NCBI RefSeq assembly: GCF_001514065.1
Contig: NZ_KQ948428.1
Span: 63,305 to 127,304 of the forward strand
Length of the DNA: 64,000 nucleotides
Reading direction: 5' to 3'
Source of the DNA: Streptomyces antibioticus
GTDB lineage: Bacteria > Actinomycetota > Actinomycetes > Streptomycetales > Streptomycetaceae
The position numbers were made by a program, and so were the translations under genes. The notes beneath the pieces are model-generated. The model was not told where the DNA came from and made no database searches. It saw only the letters and a program-made list of their open reading frames with translations. Position 1 is the stretch's first letter, and each line of letters starts with the position of its first letter. Below are positions 25,581-33,982 of this stretch, one piece after another.

Positions 25581-27184
25581 ACCCGGCGCTCGTCCCACAC
25601 CGGCTCCGGTGTCTCGCGGACGCGGCCGTCGCTGCCGAAGACCAGGTAGCGGTCGAAGGAGCGGGCGAACCAGCGGTCGTGGGTCACCGCGAGGACGGTG
25701 CCGTCGAAGGCCTCCAGGCCCTCCTGGAGGGCTTCGGCGGACTCCAGGTCCAGGTTGTCGGTGGGCTCGTCCAGCAGCAGTGCGGTGACGCCCTGCAGCT
25801 CCAGCAGGAGGATCTGGAAGCGGGCCTGCTGGCCGCCGGAGAGGCGGTCGAAGCTCTGCTCGGCCTGGTTCGTCAGCTCGTAGCGGCGCAGCCGGGACAT
25901 CGCCGCGCCCCGGTCCTGGGAGTGCTCGGTCCACAGGATGTCGAGCAGCTTGCGGCCCAGCAGCTCGGGGTGCGCGTGCGTCTGGGCGAAGTGCCCCGGC
26001 ACGACCCGCGCGCCCAGCTTCCACTGCCCGCTGTGCGCGACCTCCTCCCCGGCCAGCAACCGCAGGAAGTGCGACTTGCCGGAGCCGTTGGAGCCGAGGA
26101 CGGCGACCCGCTCGCCGTAGAAGACCTCCAGGTCGAACGGCTTCATCAGGCCGGTGAGTTCGAGTCCGGCGCAAGTGACGGCCCGTACACCGGTACGGCC
26201 GCCCTTGAGGCGCATCTTGATGTCCTGCTCGCGCGGCGGCTCGGGCGGCGGGCCGGCCTCCTCGAACTTGCGCAGCCGGGTCTGGGCGGCCTGGTAGCGG
26301 GAGGCCAGCTCATGGCTGATGGAGGCCGCCTGACGGAGGTTCAGCACCAGCTTCTTCAGCTGGGCGTGCTTCTCGTCCCAGCGGCGCCTGAGCTCCTCGA
26401 AGCGGGCGAAGCGCTCCCGCCTCGCCTCGTGGTACGTGGCGAACCCGCCGCCGTGCACCCAGGCGTCGGCGCCCGCGGGCGAGGGCTCCACCGAGACGAT
26501 CTTCTCGGCGGCGCGGGCGAGGAGTTCACGGTCGTGGGAGACGAAGAGGACCGTCTTGCGGGTCTCCTTCAGCCGCTCCTCCAGCCAGCGCTTGCCGGGC
26601 ACGTCGAGGTAGTTGTCCGGCTCGTCGAGCAGGAGCACCTGGTCGGTGCCGCGGAAGAGCGCCTCCAGCACGAGCCGCTTCTGCTCACCTCCGGAGAGCG
26701 TGCGCACCTCGCGGAACTGGGCCTTCTCGTACGGCACCCCGAGCGCGGCCATGGTGCACATGTCCCACAGCGTCTCCGCCTCGTACCCGCGCACCTCCGC
26801 CCAGTCGGCGAGGGCCTGCGCGTACTTCAGCTGGGCCGCCTCGTCGTCGACGGTCATGATCAGGTGCTCGGCCCGGTCGACGGCCTGCGCGGCCTCCCGG
26901 ATGCGCGGCGACGCGACGGACACGAGCAGGTCGCGTACGGACGTCTCGTCGCGTACGGAGCCGACGAACTGGCGCATCACGCCGAGGCCGCCGCTGACGG
27001 TGACGGTGCCGCCGTGCGGCTTCAGCTCGCCGGAGATCAGGCGCAGCAGGGTGGTCTTGCCGGCGCCGTTGGGCCCGACGAGGGCCACGGCGGCCCCTTC
27101 GCCCACGCGGAAGGACACGTCGCCGAGCAACGCCCTCCCGTCAGGGAGGTAGTACTCGAGGTGCGCCGCTTCCAGATGTCCCAT
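25565..27184 (-). CDS. ABC-F family ATPase
   Basis: ABC-F proteins have two ATPase domains and no membrane part; they act on the ribosome as translation or antibiotic-protection factors. This 539-residue protein has Walker A GPNGAGKTT and GSNGSGKSH, signatures LSGGEQKR and LSGGQQAR, and Walker B VLLLDEPDNYL and LLLDEPTDNL, separated by a charged helical linker with a coiled-coil look (RFEELRRRWDEKHAQLKKL). The first Walker B reads DEPDNYL instead of the usual DEPTNHL. Whether it is a housekeeping EttA/Uup type or a resistance type cannot be said. A 24-bp tandem repeat overlaps its 3-prime end. Confidence 0.92.
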   Translation of the reverse strand: MGHLEAAHLEYYLPDGRALLGDVSFRVGEGAAVALVGPNGAGKTTLLRLISGELKPHGGTVTVSGGLGVMRQFVGSVRDETSVRDLLVSVASPRIREAAQAVDRAEHLIMTVDDEAAQLKYAQALADWAEVRGYEAETLWDMCTMAALGVPYEKAQFREVRTLSGGEQKRLVLEALFRGTDQVLLLDEPDNYLDVPGKRWLEERLKETRKTVLFVSHDRELLARAAEKIVSVEPSPAGADAWVHGGGFATYHEARRERFARFEELRRRWDEKHAQLKKLVLNLRQAASISHELASRYQAAQTRLRKFEEAGPPPEPPREQDIKMRLKGGRTGVRAVTCAGLELTGLMKPFDLEVFYGERVAVLGSNGSGKSHFLRLLAGEEVAHSGQWKLGARVVPGHFAQTHAHPELLGRKLLDILWTEHSQDRGAAMSRLRRYELTNQAEQSFDRLSGGQQARFQILLLELQGVTALLLDEPTDNLDLESAEALQEGLEAFDGTVLAVTHDRWFARSFDRYLVFGSDGRVRETPEPVWDERRVERVR

Positions 27185-27268
27185 GAGGCCGCATTGTGCG
27201 GGGCCGGGCGCGCGCCGGGCAAACCGATATCCGACCCGCCGATGACCGTCGCCCGACCCCGGGGTCGG

Positions 27269-27934
27269 TTACTCGATCTCGTCGAGGGGCCTGCCCGCCG
27301 GTCCGGCCTCGCTTCCGGGGCCGGTGACCCCCACGGCGGCGCCCTCCCAGGTCAGGACCTTCCAGCCGTCGGAGGGCGAGCCCTCCAGGATGACCACGCC
27401 GGTGTTGTCCAGGGGGCGGGCGGCGGCGAAGTCGATGTCGACGTTGTCGGCGCGGGCCGCGACCCACATCCGGATCGCCGCGCCGTGGCTGACCATGGCG
27501 ACGGTCCCGGCGCCGCTGTCGGCGGCCTCGGCGATCACGGAGTCGTAGCGGGCGAGGGCCTCCACGCCGTTCTCGCCGCCCGGCATGCGGCGCTCGAGGT
27601 CCCCGGCCGACCAGGCGAAGACGGTCTCCATGTACGTCCGGCCCGCCTCGGAGTGGCCGTCCAGCATCTCCAGGTCCCCGGCGGAGACCTCCCGGATGCC
27701 GTCGCGGACGAGGACGTCGAGACCGCGGGCGGCGGCCAGCGGGGCGGCGGTGAGCTGGGTGCGCACGAGGGTGGAGGCGTAGAGGGCCTCGATGTCCTCG
27801 TCGGCGAGTGCCTCGGGCAGGGCCGTCGCCTGCCGCTCGCCGAGCGGGGTCAGCACCGCGCCGGGTATCGCGGTGTCGAGGAGGAAGTCGACATTGGACG
27901 GGGTCTGGCCGTGCCGGACGAGGAGCAGTCGCAT
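27269..27934 (-). CDS. Histidine phosphatase family protein
   Basis: The 221-residue protein belongs to the phosphoglycerate-mutase-like histidine phosphatases. The catalytic motif LLVRHGQTPSN is at residues 4-14, the second Arg is in YASTLVRTQLTA, the acid residue is in VSAGDLEMLDG, and the second His is in VAMVSHGAAIRMW. Substrates in this family range from sugar phosphates to protein phosphates, and none is indicated here. The start ATG at 27934 has GGAGG about 9 bases upstream. It diverges from the PAP2/lipid-kinase gene, leaving 67 bases for both promoters. Confidence 0.9.
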   Translation of the reverse strand: MRLLLVRHGQTPSNVDFLLDTAIPGAVLTPLGERQATALPEALADEDIEALYASTLVRTQLTAAPLAAARGLDVLVRDGIREVSAGDLEMLDGHSEAGRTYMETVFAWSAGDLERRMPGGENGVEALARYDSVIAEAADSGAGTVAMVSHGAAIRMWVAARADNVDIDFAAARPLDNTGVVILEGSPSDGWKVLTWEGAAVGVTGPGSEAGPAGRPLDEIE

Positions 27935-28001
27935 GCGGTGAGCCTCCGGTGTCGTGACCGCTCCGGGACAAGAAACGGCCACCTCAGGGTACCCGCCAGG
28001 C

Positions 28002-29495
28002 ATGACCCCTGACGTGGATCTCACCGCCCCTAAGCCCGGTCGGCACGCCGTGCGCGACGCGCTGCTGGCCCTGGACTGCCGGCTCTTCGAGTTCGCCGCC
28101 GAGCGGAACTGGCCGCTGGCCGAACCCGTCCTGCCGCGGCTGAGCCGGAGCGCGAACCACGGTGTGCTGTGGTTCGCGGCCGGCGCCGTGATGGCGGCCA
28201 GCCGCACCCCGCGCGCCCGCCGGGCCGCCGTGCGCGGGCTGGCCTCGCTGAGCCTGGCCTCACTGACGATCAACACCCTCGGCAAGCGGTCGGTACGCCG
28301 CCCCCGGCCGGTCCTGGACCCGGTGCCGCTGGTGCGGCGGCTGAAGCGGCAGCCGATCACCACGTCGTTCCCGTCCGGGCATTCCGCGTCGGCGGCCGCC
28401 TTCGCGACGGGCGTCGCGCTGGAGTCGCCGGCCTGGGGCGCGGCGGTGGGTCCTGTCGCCTGGTCGGTGGCGCTGTCCCGTGTCTACACCGGGGTGCACT
28501 TCCCGAGCGATGTGCTGGCGGGCGCCCTGCTGGGGGCGGGCGCCGCGTTCGCCGTACGGGGCCTGGTGCCGACCCGCGCGCAGCTCGGGACGCCGCCCCG
28601 GCCGCGCGCGGAGGTGCCGGCGCTGCCCGAGGGCGAGGGGCTGGTGATGGTGGCGAACAGCGCGGCCGGGACCGCCGAGCGGGTGCGCGCGCTCCAGGCC
28701 GCGCTGCCGCAGGCCGAGCTCGTCGAATGCCGACCCTCCGACATGCGGGCGGAGTTGGAGAAGGCGGCCACGCACGCGCGCGTGCTCGGCGTGTGCGGCG
28801 GGGACGGCAGTGTGAACGCGGCCGCCGAGATCGCCCTGCGGCACGGAGTGCCGCTCGCGGTGCTGCCCGGCGGCACACTCAACCACTTCGCCTACGACCT
28901 GGGCGTGGAGGGCGTCAACGATCTGAGCCGGGCCGTGCGCGGCGGCGAGGCCGTGCGGGTGGACGTGGGCCGCTTCCACAGCGCCGGGACCCAGGGCATC
29001 TTCCTCAACACGTGCAGTCTGGGCGTCTATCCGGAGCTGGTGCGGGTGCGGGACCACTGGTCGAAGCGGATCGGCGGCTGGCCGGCCGGGGTGCTCGCGG
29101 CCCTGCGCGTGCTGCGCGCCGACCGGCATCCGCTGGAGGCCGAGTTCGACGGCCGCACCCGTCCGCTGTGGCTGCTCTTCGTCGGCAACGGCACCTATCA
29201 CCGGGTGGGCCTGGCCCCGGGCCGCCGGCTCGACCTCGCGGACGGGCAGCTGGACGTCCGGATCGTGCACGGCGGCCGGCGCCCCGCGACCCGGCTGCTC
29301 GCCGCGGCCCTCGCCGGCCCGCTGACCCGCTCCCCCGCCCACGCGGCGGTCCAGGTGAGCCGGCTGCGCCTGGCGGGCGTGGCACCGGGCACGCTCCTCG
29401 CCTACGACGGTGAAGTCACCGAAGCGGCAGGCGAGGTGACGCTGGAGAAGCTCCCCGAGGCGCTCACGGTGTACCGCCCCCTGCCTGGCAGCTGA
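28002..29495 (+). CDS. PAP2 phosphatase - lipid kinase fusion protein
   Basis: This is a two-domain protein of 497 residues. The N-terminal half is a PAP2 lipid phosphatase with all three motifs: KRSVRRPRP, PSGHSASAA and SRVYTGVHFPSD, set among hydrophobic segments. The C-terminal half is a diacylglycerol/sphingosine kinase-like catalytic domain with GGDGSVNAA and LPGGTLNHFAYD. Such fusions could dephosphorylate one lipid and phosphorylate another at the membrane; the substrates are unknown. The start ATG at 28002 lies just after a GGGTACCC motif, with no clear ribosome site, so the mRNA may be nearly leaderless or the start may be further upstream (27954). Confidence 0.88.
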   Translation: MTPDVDLTAPKPGRHAVRDALLALDCRLFEFAAERNWPLAEPVLPRLSRSANHGVLWFAAGAVMAASRTPRARRAAVRGLASLSLASLTINTLGKRSVRRPRPVLDPVPLVRRLKRQPITTSFPSGHSASAAAFATGVALESPAWGAAVGPVAWSVALSRVYTGVHFPSDVLAGALLGAGAAFAVRGLVPTRAQLGTPPRPRAEVPALPEGEGLVMVANSAAGTAERVRALQAALPQAELVECRPSDMRAELEKAATHARVLGVCGGDGSVNAAAEIALRHGVPLAVLPGGTLNHFAYDLGVEGVNDLSRAVRGGEAVRVDVGRFHSAGTQGIFLNTCSLGVYPELVRVRDHWSKRIGGWPAGVLAALRVLRADRHPLEAEFDGRTRPLWLLFVGNGTYHRVGLAPGRRLDLADGQLDVRIVHGGRRPATRLLAAALAGPLTRSPAHAAVQVSRLRLAGVAPGTLLAYDGEVTEAAGEVTLEKLPEALTVYRPLPGS

Positions 29496-29609
29496 TCACC
29501 CGTCAGTCCACATGGTAAAACGCGGGTCTCATCATTCGACATGCGCGCGTACGGTGAAGACGTACCGATCGCCCGGTACCGGCACCGCGTCGAACAGGGG
29601 AGTTCAGCC

Positions 29610-30443
29610 ATGTCGGAAGCCATGTCGAAGCCGCAGGAGACCGCCGTCTACACGCACGGGCACCACGAGTCGGTGCTGCGCTCGCACACCTGGCGCACCG
29701 CCGCCAACTCCGCGGCGTACCTGCTCGGTTCGCTGAAGCCCCACATGAAGATCCTGGACATCGGCTGCGGCCCGGGCACCATCACCGCGGACCTGGCGGA
29801 GCTGGTCCCCGACGGCCATGTCACCGGCGCCGACCACGCCCCCGGCATCCTGGACCAGGCCCGCGCCACGGCCGCCGACCGCGGCCTGACCAACGTGGAC
29901 TTCACGGTCGCCGACGTGCACGCCCTGGACTGGCCGGACGACACGTTCTGCGTGGTCCACGCCCACCAGGTGCTCCAGCACGTCGGGGACCCGGTGCAGG
30001 CGCTGCGCGAGATGAAGCGGGTCACCAGGCCGGGCGGCCTCATCGCCGTCCGCGACTCCGACTACGCGGCCATGACCTGGTACCCGGCATCCCCGGGAAT
30101 CGACGACTGGCTGGACCTGTACCGGCGGGTGGCCCGCGCCAACGGGGGCGAACCGGACGCCGGACGCCGGCTGAAGTCATGGGCGCTGCGGGCGGGGCTG
30201 ACCGACATCACCGCGACCTCCGGCACGTGGACCTTCGCGACCGCCGAGGAGCGGGCGTGGTGGAGCGGTCTGTGGGCCGACCGCACGGTGGCGTCGGCGT
30301 ACGCGGAGCGGGCCGTCGAGGGCGGGCACGCCACGGCGGGGCAGCTGGCGGCGATCTCGGACGCCTGGCGGGAGTGGGGCACGCGGGAGGATGCGTGGTT
30401 CAGTGTGCTGCACGGCGAAATTCTGTGCCGAAAGGACGTCTGA
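29610..30443 (+). CDS. Class I SAM-dependent methyltransferase
   Basis: The 277-residue protein has a clear S-adenosylmethionine-binding core: ILDIGCGPGTITADLAEL (motif I), GADHAPGILDQARA, FTVADVHALDW and HAHQVLQHVGDPVQALREM. It resembles UbiE/COQ5-type enzymes without quinone-specific features, so the substrate is open. The start ATG at 29610 has GGGGAG upstream; a longer start at 29541 lacks one. The 42 bases to the next small gene include a 6+1+6 inverted repeat (GTTTCC-G-GGAAAC at 30450-30462). Confidence 0.9.
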   Translation: MSEAMSKPQETAVYTHGHHESVLRSHTWRTAANSAAYLLGSLKPHMKILDIGCGPGTITADLAELVPDGHVTGADHAPGILDQARATAADRGLTNVDFTVADVHALDWPDDTFCVVHAHQVLQHVGDPVQALREMKRVTRPGGLIAVRDSDYAAMTWYPASPGIDDWLDLYRRVARANGGEPDAGRRLKSWALRAGLTDITATSGTWTFATAEERAWWSGLWADRTVASAYAERAVEGGHATAGQLAAISDAWREWGTREDAWFSVLHGEILCRKDV

Positions 30444-30485
30444 ATCCCCGTTTCCGGGAAACCCGGAATACAGGAGGTTCACATT

Positions 30486-30656
30486 ATGGTTGCCATTCTT
30501 CTGGTACTGCTTCTGGCATTGATTCTGTTCGGTGCCGGATTCGCGGTGAAGATTCTCTGGTGGATTGCGCTGGCGGTACTGGTTCTCTGGCTGCTGGGAT
30601 TCCTGATGCGGGGCACGACCGCAGCCGGAGGCCGGGGGCGCTGGTACAGGTGGTGA
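30486..30656 (+). CDS. 56-residue hydrophobic protein (lmo0937/DUF5670-like)
   Basis: This small gene encodes MVAILLVLLLALILFGAGFA, then a second hydrophobic stretch (ILWWIALAVLVLWLLGFLMR) and a short basic tail ending RGRWYRW. The AGGAGG ribosome site at 30472-30477 is perfect, with 8 bases to the ATG. The double hydrophobic hairpin with central tryptophans matches the lmo0937/DUF5670 family by memory; members are often stress-induced. It ends one base before the gvpK stop on the other strand, so the two are convergent. Confidence 0.85.
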   Translation: MVAILLVLLLALILFGAGFAVKILWWIALAVLVLWLLGFLMRGTTAAGGRGRWYRW

Positions 30657-30657
30657 G

Positions 30658-30942
30658 TTAGTCCCGAGGCAGCAACGGTCCCAGCGGCCCGAGGTCCAGA
30701 TTCAGGTCCTCGGGCCGCAGTCCGTACCGCTCGCGCAGCTCGGTCATGCGCTCGTCGAGCAGCATCAGGGTGAGCCCGATGCGTTCCTCCTGCTCCTCGG
30801 TCAGCCCGCCGTCGTCGAAGCGGCGCAGCGCCTGGCGTTCCATGAGCTGGCGCAGCAGCTCGACGACGGTCAGCACGAGTTTGACGAGGTCGCGTTCGAC
30901 GGTGTCCGGTTCGAGGTCGAGCCGGTTGCGGGCACGGGTCAC
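30658..30942 (-). CDS. gvpK: Gas vesicle protein GvpK
   Basis: The last gene of the gas-vesicle cluster encodes 94 residues. It matches the GvpK family through LVKLVLTVVELLRQLMERQA, LRRFDDGGLTEEQEERIGLT and the conserved end EDLNLDLGPLGPLLP. GvpK is required for vesicle formation in several hosts, but its exact role is not known. The start was set at the GTG at 30942, which overlaps the gvpS stop as GTGA. The protein is shorter than typical GvpK because it lacks an N-terminal extension. It converges on the 56-residue hydrophobic protein gene. Confidence 0.93.
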   Translation of the reverse strand: MTRARNRLDLEPDTVERDLVKLVLTVVELLRQLMERQALRRFDDGGLTEEQEERIGLTLMLLDERMTELRERYGLRPEDLNLDLGPLGPLLPRD

Positions 30943-31127
30943 GTCAACTCTCCCCAGGGTGAGGGCACCTGTTCGTTCACGGAGCTGATCAGGGCATTGA
31001 GGTCGATACGGACGAGGTCGACGTCCGCGATGCGCAGGGTGATGTCGCCCGTGATGACGACCCCGCCGGCCAGCAGCCGGTCGAGCAGGTCCACCAGGGC
31101 GATCTCTCGGCGTTCGACGACGGTCAA
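30939..31127 (-). CDS. gvpS: GvpA-family minor gas vesicle protein GvpS
   Basis: This is a 62-residue member of the GvpA/GvpJ family: IALVDLLDRLLAGGVVITGD followed by ITLRIADVDLVRIDLNALIS, the amphipathic helix-strand-strand-helix core. No ATG or GTG is available. The start is a TTG at 31127 that overlaps the gvpL stop as TTGA, giving MTVVERRE as the beginning. This unusual start fits the overlap chain of the operon. GvpS-type proteins are thought to be minor shell or nucleation components. Confidence 0.88.
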   Translation of the reverse strand: MTVVERREIALVDLLDRLLAGGVVITGDITLRIADVDLVRIDLNALISSVNEQVPSPWGELT

Positions 31128-31879
31128 GGTTTCTCCCCCGCGAAGGAATAGGCGGCCCACGGGCCGGTGAGTTCCACTCGGAAATCGGTTGTCTCGTCCT
31201 TCGTCCGGTCGACGAGTTCCACGAATTCCTCGGACCGGGACCGCGGCACCAGATAGGCCGCATTCAGCACGTTGCGGCCCGCCGCACCGGAAAGCGTGGC
31301 ATTCTGCGGGGGATGCAGTCGCGCATCCTCGGCGACGGCGGAAAGCGTTTCGTGCAGCCGCGTCGCGAATTCCTCGGCGCGCTGCCACTGATCCTCGCGG
31401 GCGCGCACACTGGTGCGCCGCTGCCGCAGATAGTCCCGGCCCGACGCGGGCTTGTCCGCCGCTGTCCCGGCGTCCGCGGGCCGCTCGTCGGCGTAGAGCT
31501 TCACTCCCCACTCCACCCGCCCTTCCAGCCGGTCCAGGGTGCGCCGGAAGTCGGCCTCCCGGGCCTGGAGCATCGTGCGGACGCCGCTGTCGTCGCGGAA
31601 GACGGTCGCGAGGCGCAGCGGCAGCGGAGTGGTGACGACGGTGAGGGCGTCGATCACGCCCTGGTGGGCACGGGCCGTCGCCGTCAGCCAGTCCAGGTCC
31701 TCCAGACGGGACCGGAGCGGCTCCTCGGCGAAGTCCCGCTCCGGTACATGGCTGACGACGGCGACGAGGCCGTGGTGGGTGAGCAGTCTGGGCGGATCAC
31801 CGGCCACGCCGGTCAACTCGGCCTGCAACGGCGTGCCGAAGGGCCGGCAGACGGCGTACACATAGCGCAGCCCGGTCAT
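31124..31879 (-). CDS. gvpL: GvpF/L-family gas vesicle protein GvpL
   Basis: The 251-residue protein belongs to the GvpF/GvpL family, with a two-domain alpha/beta fold. It shows YVYAVCRPFGTPLQAELTGV, the turn LTHHGLVAVVSHVPERDF, TPLPLRLATVFRDDSGVRTM, and the C-terminal AAYLVPRSRSEEFVELVD region ahead of LTGPWAAYSFA. GvpF and GvpL assist shell nucleation at the cytoplasmic side. The start ATG at 31879 shares one base with the gvpJ stop, and its stop overlaps the TTG of gvpS. It is about 30% shorter in acidic content than the paralogous GvpF upstream (34252-35022). Confidence 0.93.
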   Translation of the reverse strand: MTGLRYVYAVCRPFGTPLQAELTGVAGDPPRLLTHHGLVAVVSHVPERDFAEEPLRSRLEDLDWLTATARAHQGVIDALTVVTTPLPLRLATVFRDDSGVRTMLQAREADFRRTLDRLEGRVEWGVKLYADERPADAGTAADKPASGRDYLRQRRTSVRAREDQWQRAEEFATRLHETLSAVAEDARLHPPQNATLSGAAGRNVLNAAYLVPRSRSEEFVELVDRTKDETTDFRVELTGPWAAYSFAGEKP

Positions 31880-32211
31880 CAGGCCTCCTTCTCCTGCCGA
31901 TCCCGCCCGGGGTCGAGTTGCGCGATCCGCTCGCGCAACTCGGCGTTCTCCCGGGCGAGTTCCTTGCGACGGGCGCCGGAGGACAACGCGGGGTCGTCCT
32001 CCCACCAGTCGATGCCCATCTCCTTCGCCTTGTCGACGGACGCGACGATGAGCCGCAGCTTGATGGTGAGGAGTTCGATGTCGAGCAGGTTGATCCGGAT
32101 GTCACCGGCGATGACCACACCCTTGTCGAGCACCCTCTCCAGGATGTCGGCGAGGTTCGCGCCGCCGCTGTCACGGCCGTAGGGGTCGGGCAGTCGGCCG
32201 GGGGTCGTCAT
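31879..32211 (-). CDS. gvpJ: GvpA-family gas vesicle protein GvpJ
   Basis: The 110-residue protein has a GvpA-like core (NLADILERVLDKGVVIAGDI, then RINLLDIELLTIKLRLIVAS) followed by a charged, coiled-coil-prone C-terminal extension (ARRKELARENAELRERIAQL). GvpJ proteins share the shell-protein fold and are thought to form or start the vesicle tips. The ATG at 32211 overlaps the gvpZ stop as ATGA, and its own stop overlaps gvpL by one base. Confidence 0.94.
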   Translation of the reverse strand: MTTPGRLPDPYGRDSGGANLADILERVLDKGVVIAGDIRINLLDIELLTIKLRLIVASVDKAKEMGIDWWEDDPALSSGARRKELARENAELRERIAQLDPGRDRQEKEA

Positions 32212-33332
32212 CGACGGCTCCCGCCTTCGGCGTACTCGTACTCCTCCTCGTCGGCCCCTTCATCCTCGTCCTCGTACTCGCCCTCGGGCTCCTCGGCCTC
32301 CTCGGGCTCTTCCTCGTCCTCGTACTCCGCCTTCTCGTCCTCCTCCTCGGCGTAGGGGCCCTCCTCCTCAGCTTCCTCTTCCTCGCCCTCGTACGCCTCC
32401 TCGTCGCCCTGCTCGTCGTGCTCGTCCTGCTGCTCGTCGTCCCGCTCTTCCTCCTCCTCGGCCACCGCGTCCTCGTGGCTGCGGACGACCTCGCCGTCGC
32501 GGATCTCGCCGCGCCAGCCGTCCTCGGCCTCTCCCTTGAGGGTGACGAAGCGGACGTAGTGCTTGAGGTCGAGACGGGCCCGGCGGCCCTGGGCGCGCCA
32601 GATGTTGCCGGTCTTCTCGAACAGGCCCTTCGGGTAGTACTCGATCACCAGCAGCACCCGCGTCAGGCGGTCGGCGAGCCGGTGGAAGGAGACGACACCC
32701 TTCGTGGTGCCCTTGGCACCCTCCGACGTCCAAGCGATGCGGTCGTCGGGTATCTGCTCGGTGGTGTGCGCCTTCCAGCTGCGGTTGGACCAGAAGACCT
32801 TCAGCTGCCAGTCGGAGGTCGTGTCGTCGGCGCGGTTCGCGCTCTTCACGCCCTTGGCGAAGGTGCTGAAGTCCTGGAACTGCGTCCACTGGTCGTAGGC
32901 CGTGCGCAGCGGGACGCCGACATCGACGTACTCCATGATCACGGTGGGCTTGTTGCCCGCCCCGCCCTTGCGCTTGCCCTTGCCGCCCCCCAGGTTCTGC
33001 AGTGCGCCCATCACGTTCTCCTTGGCGCGGGAGGCGCCCACCTCCAGGGCGGAGCGCAGCGGGCCCTTGCCCTCGGCGAGCTTGCGACCGCCGTCCAGGG
33101 CCAGCTTGGTGAAGCCGGGGCTGTTGCCCTCGGCGATGTCGTTCAGTTTCACGGTCGTCTCGCCCAGCTTGCGCCCCGCGCCGATCAGCAGACGCTGGGC
33201 CTGGGCGGCGAGGAACTCCTGCGCCTCGGCCTTGAGCCGGTCGGCGGCCTCGCTGCGGGCGACCCCGCTGAGCGGGTTCGCCTTCGCGGCGCCGCCGGCG
33301 GCGGAGGCCGCGGATCCGACGGTGTCGGTCAT
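32208..33332 (-). CDS. gvpZ: Gas-vesicle cluster protein GvpZ: SRPBCC domain with long acidic tail
   Basis: The 374-residue protein is found in streptomycete gas-vesicle clusters. Residues ~1-120 are helical and basic. Residues ~125-270 form a SRPBCC (START/polyketide-cyclase-like) domain, with VIMEYVDVGVPLRTAYDQWT, FQDFSTFAKGVKS and RIAWTSEGAKGTTKGVVSFH. The last ~100 residues are dominated by Glu and Asp, a strongly acidic disordered tail. SRPBCC folds often bind hydrophobic ligands, so a shell-associated lipid or protein role is possible but unproven. The ATG overlaps the gvpY stop as ATGA. Confidence 0.88.
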   Translation of the reverse strand: MTDTVGSAASAAGGAAKANPLSGVARSEAADRLKAEAQEFLAAQAQRLLIGAGRKLGETTVKLNDIAEGNSPGFTKLALDGGRKLAEGKGPLRSALEVGASRAKENVMGALQNLGGGKGKRKGGAGNKPTVIMEYVDVGVPLRTAYDQWTQFQDFSTFAKGVKSANRADDTTSDWQLKVFWSNRSWKAHTTEQIPDDRIAWTSEGAKGTTKGVVSFHRLADRLTRVLLVIEYYPKGLFEKTGNIWRAQGRRARLDLKHYVRFVTLKGEAEDGWRGEIRDGEVVRSHEDAVAEEEEERDDEQQDEHDEQGDEEAYEGEEEEAEEEGPYAEEEDEKAEYEDEEEPEEAEEPEGEYEDEDEGADEEEYEYAEGGSRR

Positions 33333-33982
33333 CGGTCACCGCCTCCCTTCGACACACGGGAGCGGGCGCCGCGGGCCGAGGCCGTCTTCTTGGCCGCGGT
33401 CTTCTTCGCTCCGGCCGTCGCCTTCTTGGCGGGGGCCTTCGCCGCGCTCTTCTTGGCGGGTGCCTTCTTGGCGGCCGTCTTCTTCGCGGGCGCCTTCCTG
33501 GCCGCCGTCTTCTTCCGGGGCGGCTCGGGCTCCTCCCGCTCGGCCTCGGGCTCGTCGCCGCTCTCGTCGTACGCCTCGTCCTCGTCGTACTCGTCGGTCT
33601 CCCGGTCGTCGTTCTCGTCGTCGGCCTCGTCCTTCCCGGACCCCAGGTCCGAGCCGTCCGGCAGGACGCCCGCGAGCTGGTCGCGCACCTGGGCGGTACG
33701 GCCGTGCAGACGGTCGGCGAGGGCGTCCATCTGCCGCTCGACCATGGCGCCGGAGGCCGCCTTCCCGACCCCGCGCAGGTCCTCGCGGAGCTGGTCGCCG
33801 ATCTCCTTGAACTGCGGGTTGTCCCGCAGCTGTCCGGAGACCAGGTCCGCGAGCGCCCGCGGGCTCAGCTGCATCCGTTTGCCGGCCACCAGGGTGCCGA
33901 CGGCGAAGGCCAGTTTCAGCTTCTTGGTACGTCCGAGGACGTATCCGGCCCCTACGGCGAGGCCCAGTCCCACTCGATTCAT
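33329..33982 (-). CDS. gvpY: Gas-vesicle cluster protein GvpY with histone-H1-like basic tail
   Basis: The product is 217 residues. The N-terminus (NRVGLGLAVGAGYVLGRTKK) contains a short hydrophobic segment. The middle is helical, with an acidic stretch (DEADDENDDRETDEYDEDEA). The last ~55 residues are alternating Ala/Lys/Pro such as KKTAAKKAPAKKSAAKAPAK, like a histone H1 tail. The start ATG at 33982 overlaps the gvpG stop, and the stop overlaps the gvpZ start. Its function is unknown; GvpY is named by position and by similarity to streptomycete clusters from memory. The neighbouring GvpZ has an acidic tail of opposite charge. Confidence 0.85.
   Translation of the reverse strand: MNRVGLGLAVGAGYVLGRTKKLKLAFAVGTLVAGKRMQLSPRALADLVSGQLRDNPQFKEIGDQLREDLRGVGKAASGAMVERQMDALADRLHGRTAQVRDQLAGVLPDGSDLGSGKDEADDENDDRETDEYDEDEAYDESGDEPEAEREEPEPPRKKTAARKAPAKKTAAKKAPAKKSAAKAPAKKATAGAKKTAAKKTASARGARSRVSKGGGDR

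Noticed and set aside
27987-27994. GGGTACCC between the histidine phosphatase and PAP2-kinase genes considered as a SigB-type promoter
   Set aside because: Neither strand has a correctly spaced GNNT element; the motif alone is expected by chance in such GC-rich DNA.
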